The notes beneath the pieces were generated by a model. That model was not told the origin of the DNA. It was given only the letters and a program-made list of their open reading frames with translations, and did no database searches. From Cardiocondyla obscurior (Eukaryota; Arthropoda; Insecta; Hymenoptera; Formicidae), in assembly GCF_019399895.1 (NCBI RefSeq), contig NC_091864.1:12502001-12566000 (forward strand): a stretch of DNA of 64,000 nucleotides, in the 5' to 3' direction. Positions 38,301 to 52,180 of the stretch are shown here, piece after piece (position 1 is the stretch's first letter; each line of letters starts with the position of its first letter). The position numbers and the translations under genes are program-made.

Positions 38301-41300
38301 GTCGTGCGACTTCCACAGCGTCATACGACGGCGCTTCAACGGACGCGTTAAGATCGGCGATAATCTCGTTGGCAGATTCATTAATCCCGTTGAGAAAGAT
38401 CTCGCCGTCGATATCCTTCAGTTCGCGAATCGTACAGCTCGGTAACTCAAGTATATCGGAACCACCTGCCGAGTACCTGCCGGACATAGGTTGTTCCATC
38501 TCCGCAAAGCTGCTACTGTCACTCAATGACCTGCAATCTCGCGTAGGCTTGTTTTCTGTTTTCGCTGTCGGTTCTATCCACGCGTAGTCACTTAATTGAT
38601 CATCATTGTCGCTTCTTATTGAATCAGATTGCCATTCCGATGAGCGTTCGGCCAAATCGTGCGAAGTGTCGTCGTTATCGTCCTCATCAACGGCTGTTGG
38701 TGGAGTCAAGCTATAAATAAGACTCATATTCGTCGAATCAAGATTGTATTTGACACAGGTGTCCGTATCGGGCAATGCATCCAGCTCTGTTCTAGACGAA
38801 GTGATATTCACGTCGATGCTCTCGACAATCTTTGTGATATCGTTGCAATATGATTCATACGGGTCGGTCTCCACGTTATTCGATAAACTGTTCTCACATA
38901 TAGAGTTTTCGATCCAAGATTGAATGTTTTGTTTCTTCAACTCCATCTTTAAATTCTGTTCGTCGCTTGATTCCTTATTTGCTAATGCCTCTTTATCTTT
39001 ACTACATTTACAACAATCAATCGACTGCTCGTCGCAGTTGTTGAAAGATAAATTGTACAGCGAATCTGAGTCTTTCTCTTTATCACATTGAAATGTTTCA
39101 TCGCAGCTGCTCGCAGGTATCATTTCCGCGTTTGTCGCCGTTGTTAATGTACGTTGTTCATTACTACTGGTGCCGATTGCCGAGTCAGACTGATTGTCAT
39201 GAGTTGGTAAGCACTCTGTTTTTGTTGAAACAACTGTTTCGATCGCTACGCATCGAGCCTTTTCACAGTGTTCTTCTACTTCCTCCTCTGTACGACTATC
39301 ATAGTTTGTACAGGACACAATATCATGCGAATTCGGCTTTGTCTTCTCCACGTTAACACATTCAATGAAACTCGGCTGCGCGATATTCCCTTGTTCCACA
39401 GAGTGCAGTGCAATTTGGTATTTTGATTGTATCTCGGCGTTCAAATTCTTCAAATGTTCTTTTGTATTCGCTTTTGCTAGAGTTACATCAAATAACTTTA
39501 CGAGATAACGTATGTTCTTTCTCGAATCCACCGCAGAATTTTGTTTAAATGTTGAGCCGTTCTCTTCATTATTCAAATTGGTCATCTCGGTTTTTAAGAA
39601 GGTGACTGATTCAGATACTGTATTCTTTCCTTCGAAATTTTCAAAAAATTTCCTCTTTGCCTCGTAGCGCGATTTTAAAGTCTCTTCCAAAGAAATTATA
39701 TTCAATTCTTGTTTTTGTTCATTAAACAGTTTCATTATTAGAATAGGTTTCTTTCGTTCGGCGATCGTCGTGATTTTAACGTTTTCCAAACGGGTGCTAT
39801 CATAAGGATGTTCGAAGAATTGCTGGCCGTAGTACGTTCGCGCACACTCGCTGCTCATGCTGCTACAATTGCTGGATAATTCGCAATCTGCAAGTATTAT
39901 ATCCAAATGTATATCATGAACGTAAAAACCAGCGAACAATCGCTCGGTTTGCTCGCTTGGAGAAACGGAGAGAACGTTCACGCACGATCACTTGGATACT
40001 CTCCACCATTCGCGAGTCTTCTTCGTCGCTTACGCAGCGCTCGAAATAGGTACTATAAGTAACGATAACTATAGCCAAGCAAATTCAAAATTTATCCTTT
40101 GGCTGTAAGTTCCTTTATTATTACACTAGAAATGAATCATTGCGTGCAAACCTACTATTTTGTTTCTATTACCACAATTCGCATTACAGTGCAAAAGAAA
40201 AGAATAATCTCGAATTTATATTAATAAATTATTTATCGTTTGTTAATTTATTATAAAAGTAGCATTTCAAGAAATTAAAAATGAAACGAGATTAACAAAA
40301 GTGCATGAGCATTATTAATATAAGCATTTGTGATCGTTATTTCGAGTGGCGAAAGAAGACGAGAAAGCCTTCAGAACATATACCGTACATAAAAAAAAAG
40401 CACAACATATTTTGACGGTTTTGCATACATGTAAGTGATAACATAAGAACATATACATTTACACAATCTTCAATGCATATACATGCGTTTTATGCAGTTA
40501 TTGCGGATGGGGAGCGTATTCTATACTGAAAGAGGTATATAACTTATACCGAATGAAATGTATCTCAACCAAACGAGATTAATTAAACCGTATAAAAACT
40601 ATTTACGAAGTTAAACTGACGATAATGTTATAATTTATGTCGCAAAAATTTTATATTTTCAAGTTCTTATAATTTTACAAAGCGTTTTTCTTCTAACATT
40701 ATTTATTTTTTTATTAATCATAAAATGTATAACGCCAACATGATTTCTTTAGTCAAACGTCGTAAATAGCTCGTGAAAGAATACGAATAATTCGACATGA
40801 AGAGTTAGATTTACCCAATGCATATAGAATAAAACTCACCTTTTTTGTAACCGCTGTGTCGCTCAGTCATTCTGTACCGCATCTCATTAAGGTACTCTGT
40901 AGTAGCATCATTCACTGCATGTTAAAAATAAATACGTACACGATTCACATCTATTCATCAGTAAATTGCGTCTTGTGATCCAATATCGTGACACTTGATT
41001 GTGTTATATGTACATAATACCTCTAACGGTTACGGAATATAGATGTATTCGCTTTACATATTTTTTATCATAAACAGACACCGACTCATGCAAAACTATA
41101 TATGTATTTCCATGTGCGATTATAACATGCTGTATTTCACTGATTAGTGGCAAATTTATTACGAAGGTAAAATGTGAATGTCACATTGATTGCTGGCAAA
41201 ACAAAAAGCTATGGCCATGCAAGAATCTGAGTTGATTGCAAAATCTCATTGTAATGCACATTTCAATTAATTATTCATTGAGAGTCTATACAGTCTATAC

Positions 41301-44300
41301 AGACTGATAAGATAAAATTAAACTTTGCTTGATCTAAAACTAAAGAAAAAAAAAAAAAAGAAAAGAAAAAAAAAAATGAGGAAACTCACCATCGCTTAAT
41401 ACAACTTCGGGTTGACTCGGCGCAGGCACTTGTTTCGTTTCTATTCGCAATACTCGGGGTTCTGCAGCAAAGGAGTATACGCGAGTGTTCGTTAACAATG
41501 TACAAAATAAAAATTTGTCAATTTTAAACGATAAAAACGCGGTAAATATCATGGTACGTATAAAAACCCGTTCGCGAATTAAGCACATGAATTTACCGTC
41601 TCTACTCTCCTCCTCTGTTTCCGAGGTAACAGAAACTGGTGACTGAATAGGACTCTTGGCAGTGCTGGATTCATGCGTCGCACGACTGATGTTAAAGGAC
41701 GACAAGGCCTCGGATTCTGATTGTGATTCATCGTCTATTTACAAAATAGGTAATATTAATGGCTCCGTTTAACGTCTGGTGAACATTAAATAAATACAGG
41801 ATAATTCTAAGATACGGGATACAAATATAAGATGCATGCAAGAATGGAAAAAAATTGGAGAAAAATGACGTATGGAACTAACAAGGATCTCCCTTCTGTT
41901 TGCGTTCAACTTCTCTCTTGTACTGATCCAGTTCTTGATCCGTGACAGCGTCGAAAGGATTTTTGGCATAAGGTGTCTTGTACACCATTGCATTGTGTTG
42001 GAAACCACGCTGTATAATACCCTTGCTAGCGGCTCCTACTAAAACTACTTGTTCTCCGGTACCACTAATTGTCGCGTCCTTTTAAACAACGTATATAAGT
42101 TAACGATAACACATATTTTTTTTGCAGAGATTTATAAAGCAATTAATAAAATGCATAACGACACTACTGTTGCAATTTAAATTCAAATCAGAACAGTATG
42201 TAATCATATCGCTATTGAGTAGGAAATTCTCTTTTTGCTACATTTGTTAAATAGTAATTTAACTTAACTAATAATAAACAAGATTTGATGCTTATGTACC
42301 TGCATTTTTTTAGCTTCCTCCCATGATACACCTTCTAGTATATGAGATTGCGGACCAGCCGATATTTTTTCTGCTCGTCGGTAATCTTTAATCTAAAGAT
42401 ATGAAAATGTATCGATCTTGTATATTTACACGAAATAGCTGACATGGAAACAGAGCAGAAACCAAAAGAAATAGGGTTATGCAAATGTAACTAACAACAC
42501 TTACCTGCTGTTGTAATTGTTTGAACTCCTTTGGATTGGTATTTTTCGGAACAAATTGAAGAGCACCGTCTATCTTGACTGGCGTACTGCTATGGGTAGG
42601 AGATCCATCAGACACCCACTGCACACAAAACCAGAACATTAGTCAAACCCCTTCAAATCATTGTAAAAAGCAATTATATTAATATAAAATAAGACTCTTG
42701 CATGCTATGTGTGCCTGCTGCATATGTTTCTTCTCTTTAATAGATTATCCCAAAAAAAATTGAAATTAATAAAATAAATTTAGTAACACTAAGATTTTGT
42801 ATTGCAACTAGGTATCATATTGCATAACTGTATTTTACATTAATTATACATATACTTAAGATTTTGAATATCAAAACAAAAGTCAATACGATTACATGCA
42901 ATACAAATATACAATTCGGCAATCTGGCAACATTAATTGCTATGCCTAACGTTTAGTTTAAAAAAAAATAACTTGAATCAGTGAAATCTGAAGGGTTACT
43001 TAATCTGGTTTTGTAAATGCAGTGGGCTCAGTGTAACCAGGCCAACGAGATCTTGATGATGAGATCAGGCACACATTCATACAGAGTCGTGAGAAACATT
43101 TGTTTTATACATATCTTACATGTATTGTGGCAAAAATGTAGTTAAAAATAACAAAAAATATATCTAATTTATTCGTAACTTATGTAATAATGGAATAAAA
43201 TGCTATCAAACTATTGCATTTAATAAATAAGTATATTGTAGTCGACAACATACATATAACTTCGCATCGTATTATAGAAAGTAAGCTAAGTTTATTAATA
43301 TAGCGTCTGCGGGCTATAAATAGTGCTTGGAACGCTATTAAAGTTGAAGTTTCATTAAAGTTGATCATCTTTTTTAAACAGCACGTATAACTTTATTTAA
43401 ACATCAAGAAGCTACAGAAGAACAGTCGTTAATATCTTATATGTAAAGATACTTATACTAACGATTGACTGGAATTTAACACGTTAATGTTTCGTAACTT
43501 TTGCTTGGAAGTTAACGCTTTCGTTCAATCTCTCGTTTTATTTTATGATATTTATAAAAAATGGTTTTTTTTTTATTAAATAGTATATAGAGAACATTTT
43601 TTGATTTAAAAAAATTAGTTATGCTAACATGACATTAATGTTTCGAAACGCAGATAAAATGTATAATAAAAAAAAATACATTGCTCATAAAATATTTTTT
43701 TACTAAAAATAAATGAAAATAAAAACTTATATTTAATATCAGTTGTATTATAATATATTAACTGAGGAATAATGCACTAATGACATTGCATATGTTGAAA
43801 AGTTATACGTCAAAACTAATAAAAAAATAAAGTTAATATTTTTTCGTTAATATTGTTTTATAAAGTGACCAATGTTTAGACACACAAATCACGTACGCGC
43901 GTGCATACACGCAGGCACATATACACACATTGGTTTTAGTATCTAAATCTGTGATTTTGCTTCAACTTTGAAGTGATTCGTTATATCGCATTAATAAGCA
44001 TTTATTAAATAAAATCAATCAAGCTCTGTTGTAACAAGAGTTAGATTTATATCTATATAGTTTAAATAGAGCAATATATTGCTATATATGTCAGTATACT
44101 TTCACCAACATCAATAAGACGTATTCCTTTTTTCAATAAAACATTTACCATGATTGAAAGTTTCGTAATATAAATGATATTGTTACGTATCAGGATATAT
44201 TGTTAAAAATTAGTGGCATAAATTGGAATGCATAGAATTTATATTAAAAATCGTGATAAATCAGAACATACTGGCCTTTACTTATACAAAAAAAAAAAAA

Positions 44301-46937
44301 AAATTTAGCAAAAACAAAAGTACACAACATAACGTGATAAAATGCAACTGCTAACAAAATGGAATAACCAATGCAATACGTCGCATTGTATATATGAATA
44401 TACTTCCTATTTACGGCCGTAAATATGCACTCTGGATTTTTTTAATTATCGCGAAAACTATTTTCAACATTGATTAATAAAATAAAAATATTATTCGCGA
44501 AAAATAAACTAAAAAAAAAATCTGAACACTATCGTGATATTAAATGCATGAAAATCTAATATCAAAAAGACGTTTTCTTTTAATTAAAATACATTTGCGA
44601 TACAATCGCAAAACAATATCAGAGTCCGCGTTATTTCAAATTAAACTATAAAAAAATGAATCTAATAAACGATTCTACAATTTATATCAATATGTTATAA
44701 CTACTAATATATATTAATATATCATAACTGTTTAATTTTGCACTTGACACACTTAAAGCTTTTCTTCGTTATTACGAAAATCGTAATCCGATTAGCAGCC
44801 ACAATACGCGATTATAATTGTGAAATAAAAGTATTTGATTATATTGAATTTAGCATAGTGCAAAATTGCGCGAGACGAAATAAATAATTAATCGTTTTTA
44901 TTTTCAAAAGTAATGACTTCTACCTTGGTGATCTTTTTAGGATCCGGTGTTCCAGTTTCCAGAATCTCAACCTTCTGATAAACATTTGGTGAATTTAACC
45001 AACGAGATCTATCTGTACCTTTGCGACCGCCCTTCCACAACCTATTCGGAAAAAAGAAAGAGAAATTTGCTCAGTATTGATTACTTTATAGTCAAAATAA
45101 AATATTTTTTAATAAAAAAAAAAATAGAAAATTACCCTTGCTTATACAATTCCTCCTCTTCAAGCAAATATCCTAAAGACGATACAGCTGGTGGAACTTC
45201 AACATCGTTTCGCGGTTTCGGAGGTTCTCCCTTTACAAGTGGATTTCTATATATGTAGCCCGTACGGAATCCCTAAAAAAAAAAAGAAAAACATGACAAA
45301 CAGAAATTTAATTTGACACGATTATCACAATTACAGAGATGCATGGGCTATGACACTTACAGCGTTATCAAGCATTCTCATAAGAGCCTCGAATTCAGCG
45401 CCGCCGATTCTCCAGCGTTTCTCGAGTTTTTCTGCAAGAGCGGACTCTACTACTGAGCTTTGTTGCTGAGGAATTGGTGGTTTCCGCGACGACTCAAATA
45501 TAGCTTTCTTCGATTCCTCGCTGATAAGGCTTAGATTGTCTATGCCCGCAGGCATTAACTTCAACTGTGTTTCGCAGGCGACTACGGTATTGTAAACATT
45601 ATAGAACGCCTCTTCCACTGTTTCTCCACAACAAAGAGCACCGCGATTCGTCAGGAGCATAACCTTATTAATCGGTCCGAGATTTCTAGCGATTTTTTCT
45701 CGTTCTTCCGGTTCAACAGAACCTCCTACATATTGATGAGTGCTCACTTCGCCTATCACTATGCTCTCTTGACCGATTGGTAACAATCCACATTTCAAGG
45801 AGGAAACCTACATAACATGTCATATATGCATCAATCAACTCTTTTCGAAGCAGAGTTAATAAACGTTCATCATCGATAAGTCGTATTAAAGCAATATCGC
45901 GCAATCAAACGTAATATGCAAATGCTTGTAAATGATACAAGAGATATATGAAACTAAAAACAGATCATCGAAGAATGAAGAAATTCGAGACGAAACTTTT
46001 ACTTACAGCGGTAACGGACGGAGTAGTAATATGAATAATACACTTGATATCGGGTCTCGCAGCGTGTATTGTCGAATGTAATTGAAAACCAGTAACGTGT
46101 ACACCGAAGTTCGTCGTTCCCTGCTCAACAATCGTGCCTTGCATGTCCACCTTGATCAAATTCGAAGCTGTGACCTCGTGATAGAGTAGCCCGTAAGGAT
46201 TCACCAAAAAGTGTTCCTGATCCTGATTAAGACGGGAGGTGATTTGCCCGCCAACGCCCTGTGTCCATCCATGAAGATCGAGCAATCTAAAGACCGCTGC
46301 CATCTTACATCGTAACAGTTTCTCGCCCTTGGCATATCCCATGCTTTCCACACCGCGTATGTCGTTGATAGGCAAGACGCAATTTGAATCTGTGCATGTT
46401 CGAGCGAATCAAGTTAAAATAAAGAATAAAAAAAAAAAATTAAAAAAAAAAGAGAATAATTTCAGGCGAGACTAACTTTTGAACACATTGCCATTGAATC
46501 GGACTCCCTGTGCACCCATCATATCAGATATTTGTTGCAGAAGACCAGAGGGTCCAGCACCGTCCCTCATCTGTGTCTCAATTATACGTTCCAGCTCTTC
46601 CCGGAAGATTCGCGAGTTCATCATCATCTCGACCCTCTTTCTCCTTTCCATTTCTCTCATATCCTATAAATGAATAGAATCTTCTTATCTTACATGACAT
46701 GTTTAAATTAATTCGTTCGTTTATCTTTCAAGCTTTTTTTACGCGGGTAAAATAATTAACATATATTGTGTATTAAACTCTCTTTGATTATCGAAGAAAC
46801 GTTGAAACGGCGTGTTCCACGAAACTTACCGCATCGATATCGGCGGGTCTCATCTTGCTTTTTTCATCTTCCGTCAAACCGTCCACTACTCCGTTTGTGT
46901 GTGGCTCGCTTAATGCCTGTTGGCTCGTGTCTGCCAT
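35367..46937 (-). CDS. hts: Adducin / hu-li tai shao, MARCKS-tail isoform
   Basis: Membrane-skeleton protein that caps actin filaments and recruits spectrin. Minus-strand coding exons: 46937-46830, 46663-46477, 46389-46007, 45807-45361, 45272-45136, 45041-44924, 42618-42505, 42392-42300, 42078-41883, 41734-41597, 41461-41390, 40914-40840, 36162-36095 and 35480-35367. All phases close and give 749 residues. The head region (roughly residues 100-375) is the class II aldolase-like adducin domain, with GVGGQITSRL and FLVNPYGLLYHE. The neck/tail is charged. The last exon encodes the Lys-rich MARCKS-related domain KKKKKGLRTPSFLKKKKEKK, whose Ser is the conserved PKA/PKC and calmodulin-regulated site. 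The penultimate exon (VNGDHSDAHH) also matches adducin C-termini. A large exon at 37417-39887 can replace the last two exons. The ATG at 46937 has an AAAATGG context. Confidence 0.94.
36163..37416. other. hts interval after the giant exon
   Basis: AT-rich 1.25 kb that is intron for the MARCKS-tail isoform and 3' UTR for the giant-exon isoform. Minus-strand polyadenylation signals would be found as tttatt on the plus strand, with several loose matches near 37080-37160. No other feature seen. Confidence 0.4.
37417..39887 (-). CDS. hts: Giant alternative terminal exon of hts (ring-canal/HtsRC-like tail)
   Basis: One uninterrupted 2471-base exon encoding 823 residues ending at TAA (37417). It begins after a good acceptor (ACTTGCAG, 39888) and accepts the phase-1 donor at 40840, so an hts transcript using it encodes a 1512-residue protein. 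The translation is acidic, Ser/Asp/Glu-rich, contains scattered cysteines (for example PWPCSYCREEEE) and has no domain I recognise. In Drosophila the ovarian hts transcript uses one large exon after the adducin head to encode HtsRC, which is cleaved off and bundles actin in oocyte ring canals. Position and architecture match that exon; the sequence match itself could not be tested, so the function is inferred from gene structure. Confidence 0.8.
42619..44923. other. hts intron, largest within coding region
   Basis: 2.3-kb AT-rich intron between the exons ending KKITK and starting WVSDG. Contains only simple A/T runs and no convincing exon. Another intron above 300 bases, 39888-40839, is also empty apart from AT-rich sequence. 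Confidence 0.5.
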
Positions 46938-49900
46938 TTTCGAGCCTCTTGCAAATACCGGCAACTGTAAAATGTCATGTTCTAATATTACCACTAGTTA
47001 ACAAAAAATTTAATAAATTTTAACTATTACTTTAAATTATGTAACAGGTATTAATAGTTGATACTATAAAGCAAGGAAAAAAAAATCAATTTAATAACAT
47101 TTACTAAATGTTAATAATATTAATTTACATTGCTATATTAAAAAAAGTAACATCATTTTGAAATAAAATTAGCAATTAGATTCCTTAACGCGTCTGTTTT
47201 AAAAACAGCCAACACTAGACAAAAAATGGAACTACTGACAAATACGACTAAAAATCAAAGGCAACGAAGCCTTTGCAGCATAGCGTTTCGTCGAAACGTC
47301 AATTTCGCTGTTTCGTGTACGCGAAAGCAGCATTTACGCTCGTTTCTCCCGAATCCGGTGCGGAGGGTATGGACACCTTACCGGTGTGCGATCAATAAAG
47401 TGCGGGGCCCTACCGAGAATCATGGTGCGTGCAACGACGCGAAGCCGACGTACGCGTACCCTTTATTTGATCACGAGGGGGGAATTTCGCGAGTTCTGCG
47501 TGTCTATTATTCGATTTTTTTTCCCCTCCCTTAATTACTGGCGGGCGTCGTTCCGTTAACGATGTAAAATAGAATGCTCAACTGTGCCGGCTATTTTACT
47601 CGCCCGACGTTCGCTCGGCTCGGGATCTGTGTCAACGGTCGTTCACCGCTTGGCTTTCCTTACGCCAAGTACCGGTGCATCGCACCACGCAACGCTTTCG
47701 CAGCCGGCTACGCGCGTCCTCATCCTACGAAGTCGCGCTTTTCACCTTTTCACGCCGCGTTTCCCTCGCCATCCGTCAGCCGGAAATCCCACGCTGAACG
47801 TTTCGCTAGCATGAGCATTATGTCGTTACGTCGCAACCGCGTTCTAATTCGTGAAATGTATTCCCTTTCGCTGGGCAACGTTTCTCTCATCAGGATCGAA
47901 ATTACGCGAGCGAGATCACCCACGAAAGCCGCAAATCGACAGGTCACTTCCTAATGAAACCGACTCGCTTCGCCGCCTGCGACTTGAGCTTCCGACTTGT
48001 TACCGCGCCGGAAAACGTCGTGCGTGTGCACTTCCGCTGCAACAGCGAACAAAGTAAAAGGGAATGAGATAAAAAAAAAAAAAAAAAACCGGTACGATGG
48101 CTGACCGCAGGATTACGTAGCACGCAAGCGCGAAACACAGTCAATCCTGTTCAACTGTACGAAATCCTTCCCCTCGTACGATTTTATACGTGTCTTGTAT
48201 TCCTTGATATTCTATCGGGATGGTAATCGATAATCCCGTGGACTTGACGCAAGAATAAAAGACACCTAGGGACCTGCTATTCTGTTTACTCGCGTTGCGT
48301 TATACGTTTGCAATTTATATTCGTCGATTACCTCACTCTTATATCACGTCCCGCGACACTATTTTTACCTTTATACATTGTACATTAGTTTTGTTAACAT
48401 TTATAGTTTTTAACAAATATAAAATTGATATTAATATTAATCAAATATATATATATATATATATATTATCAACACTGTCAAAATAATACCTGATTAAAAT
48501 AAAACTAATAATTCGCAATTAATTAATATTAATTATCAATTATATATAATTAAATATAACTGTACAAAATAAATTGCTCATAAACGCAAAACGCATCTAA
48601 CGAAAATAACGTGATATTTGTAGAGTATCAGCATTTGAAATTTTGCCAAATATAAGCAACACTCGTCAACGATCTGTCAGCTAAGACGTATGCACTTTCG
48701 ATAGACACTTTAACCGAATTCAGTTCGGGAACGTTGTTCGGAGAAAAAAAAAATTTAAAAAAATGCAGTGGCGACCGTGAACGGCTCGGTGCAAATTGAC
48801 GGTAATTAACGTTAAGGGGTTGAGGTATTCGGCGTAAGTGGCTTCGTTTAAGTCCCTCGCATATACGCGCGTTTGGCTTCGTTGACAGCACGATGCGATG
48901 CCATAATATAGGCCGCGATACTGACCAAGTGGCAATCGACGGACAGGAGGAAAAAAAAAAAGGGGAGAAACGTTACGTCAACAGAAACGCAATACCCATA
49001 AGCGACGAATGCTCGACCACAGCGATCTTTTCGAGCAGACAGCGGGATGGGTTTTCGTAATGTGTAAATCACTGGCTCGATTACGCGCTGGTGCAGTTTA
49101 AAGTAATCCGTTTTCTCGTATGTTGACGATCACTAACGCGGCCGCACTTTGGCGGGGTTCTCCGATTGCGATACAAAGCACAACGGCGACTTCTATTCCT
49201 GATCAGCGTGGTACCATCTTCGCGGAGTCTTCACGTATCCGTTCCATTCGTAAATACGCTTATCGTCGACGATAACGCGAACAATAGGGAGTTCTCCGCA
49301 AACTGAATGAAAGCGATCGCCGGTCGCGTTCGCTATGCTTACTGGCGCGAGTCCGCGAGAGTAGCCCTCGTCTTAAAATAGAGAGAAACCAGGGGCGGAG
49401 AGACGGACGCGATCCGCGTTTTCCCGCCGGCTGATCACGCTTCTTTCTCTCGTCCTAGTTCATCAGGAGGAATTGGGTATGCGGAATACTAACGTATCCT
49501 ATCTCATCTTAAAGCGGCACTGAAACAACGAAGAGCGTTCTATAAATAACACACGAATAATCAGTATCCCACGATTATTTGATTCGACGGTCCATTGTCG
49601 GTTTCGCAATCTCTATCTCGGGCCTGTTTCTCGACTCGACAGTCGATCTGTATTGTTGCAAAGCGACCGTGATGGAGGAAAAAAAGGGGAAAGAAAAAAA
49701 AAAAAAAAAAAAGAAGAAAAGGCTCGAACCGACCCGTGTGTTGCGGCGACGCTCGTCACAAGAACCTCGTACGATACAATGATTAGTCCCTTACGCAACT
49801 CGCAGCCGTCGAATTATACGCAATGCGTACGCGTGTGTGCGTGCGTGTGCACCTGCACACGTGCGCCTGTTTTTTCCCGCAAATCGCACTTGTTCGCAGG

Positions 49901-52180
49901 GGGACACAAGTTTCCCGAGCCGATTCACTCAGATCCTATTGTATCCATCGGCCAACTTCGCTCTTCGGATCTCTCTCATCCGCTTTTAACTTTAAGACCG
50001 GTCCTAGTCTAACTTCTCAAGATTCTATCCAGCTGAAAAATAATGAAATAACTGAAATACAACTGAAGAACAAGAACTCGAGTCGGAATAGATAAAGCTA
50101 CGATTATCGCCGTAATTCTAGAATCCCGAGACTTTCCCCAAACCCCACCCCCACGAGTTATCGACGCCGTAGCGTAATTATCAGGGAGCAGCGGGACGAG
50201 CGATCGATAACGCGCTGACAATGACGATAAATCGGTCGGCCAGCGGCGAGCGACGGCCTAGGAAGATCCAAAGGGATCGACCAGGCCGACCAGGCGACTT
50301 TTGACCAAGCGGCATCGCGCCCGCTGAACATTCGTCGTCTCGCCGACGCTGACATCATACGCCAAAACGAACGTGGATTATCTGCCCGCCGTCGGGCGCT
50401 CTCGGCCGGCTCTCTCGCTGCCGGACGGCGGCGGACACTTAACGCAATGACGTCATAGTTAATCACAGATTACGCCCGTCGTGGCGAGCTCGCGTCCTGC
50501 AACGCTATCAGCACCGCGAGAAACGAAAGTAACGACGACGGGGAGAGCGGAAGGGGGGGGGGAGAAGAGAAGGCAGACAGAAAGAGGCGGTAAAAAGAAA
50601 GGACAGCCGATCACGCGGAGTCGACGGACAATGATCATCGATTATCGGGCTTCTATTTAACACCGGCCTGTCTCTTTAATTTGATTTTTATTTCTCATTC
50701 TCTCCTCGTCGGTGTTTTGTCCGCGTCGAAGATGACTCGGTCGCGTCTCCTTAAAGCCGCCGAGAGTCCTGAAACCCGCCGCGTTGCGACGACAGTTAAC
50801 AGTCGCGATCGTAAATATATTAGAATGAGTGATTCATCAAAACACGAGGAGTGTTGAGAGAAATCGACGGCGATTCTTCCTCCCTTTCTCCGCGTACTCT
50901 TATATACATATCACCGGGTCTATGTATAGCCTACGGGCGACTCCGGACGGATCGGAATTCCGGTCGGAATTTCGGTTGCGACGACGAAAGGCGCGGGGAT
51001 CCGTCCCCGCACTCCAGGACGTGATAAAACGCGGGGTGATTTAGCACGGTGGACAGGTTGAAAGCGCGAATATAGATGCCGCGATTACAGAGCGCAATTA
51101 GCCAAGCGCGACGACGTTTAACCCGAGCGTCGGATCGCCGCCCATGAAGAGCGCGGCGTGCAGAGAGGTGCCGAGATACGCGAGCGAGATAAGAGTATCA
51201 CGCGGGGTAGGCCCGCGTTTTTGTCCTCCTTAGTGACGGAAGACCATGCAAATGGCGACATTTTTCGGGGAGAAGGGCGGACGAGCTCGGGCAGCTCGCG
51301 AATCGGTCAGCCAGCCGATGGGGCGAAGAGAAACGGCCAGAGCTCGACGGCTCGCCGTTGACACAAGGTCGGTTGTTTGGTCGCGCGGCGCGGGGCCACG
51401 TCGCGCGTCGCGACGCGACGCCGTGCCCGTAGCGCAGCCCGCAAGGGCCCGCGACACACCCCTCGCGCCTACGTCACACGTCGCGACGGGCGCACGGCGC
51501 CGAGGCGGTGGGTCGAGGACTCTTCCGCGGCTCCGGAAGGTGGCCCCACGCCGCGCAGGATCGGGATGGCCGTCGCGCGCCGCTGTCGAAGACGATGGGT
51601 CGACCGCGCGGATATCCGGCACGGCGGACACTTACCTAAGCAAGGGATCAACCGCCAGCCGTCGCCGCCGCCTCCGTTCCTGTGATATGCCCGCGCCCGT
51701 TTCACGAACCGCACAACGAACGCAGCTCGGGCCGCGCTCCACCGTATCGCCGCTCCTCCGCGCGCGCGGCTGTTCCGTTCGATGAACAGCTTCCCCCTGC
51801 CGTCACCTCTCCCTCCGCCGCCTCTACCACCGCCTCCGTCACTGCTGCGTCCCTCGTCCCCGCCGCCGCCGCCGGCGTCACCACCGCTGCCGCCGCCGCC
51901 GTCGCCGCCGCCGATTTCTCGCACAAATTCCTCCCTCCGTCGCTCTGCGGCTGTCCAACACCCCGAGAAACTTACCACCCGCGCATCGACGTTCCAACAA
52001 ACCTCTCGTACCTCGATTCTCTCTCAGAGTTCTCGGCCGAGCAAGTCCTCCTCGCCACACCGCGCGGGATCGATCGCGACCGAGTGGGAGCTCGTGAAGC
52101 TACTCAATAGTTTGCCGGTCACTGTTACCGCCGATCGTGGACACCTTACGAGTAAACACCGCGCGATAGTACGCACCTTG
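46938..52180. promoter_or_regulatory. hts 5' region: leader exon, 5' intron and alternative CpG-rich promoters
   Basis: An acceptor (TTTTACAG) at 46965 leaves a 27-base leader before the hts start codon, so non-coding exon(s) lie upstream. CpG-rich blocks occur at about 47.2-48.0 kb, 49.0-49.4 kb and 50.1-52.2 kb. Good minus-strand donors end exons at 51637 (TAG|GTAAGT) and 52177 (CAAG|GTGCGTAC), suggesting at least two alternative first exons; fly hts also uses multiple promoters. An alternating AT tract lies at about 48446-48467 and a purine run at about 49677-49715. Long open frames here (for example over 51.2-52.2 kb) are compositional. No other gene recognised. Confidence 0.45.

Noticed and set aside
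47574..47954. 126-codon plus-strand frame upstream of hts
   Set aside because: No motif, no splice support, overlaps opposite-strand frames in a CpG-rich stretch.
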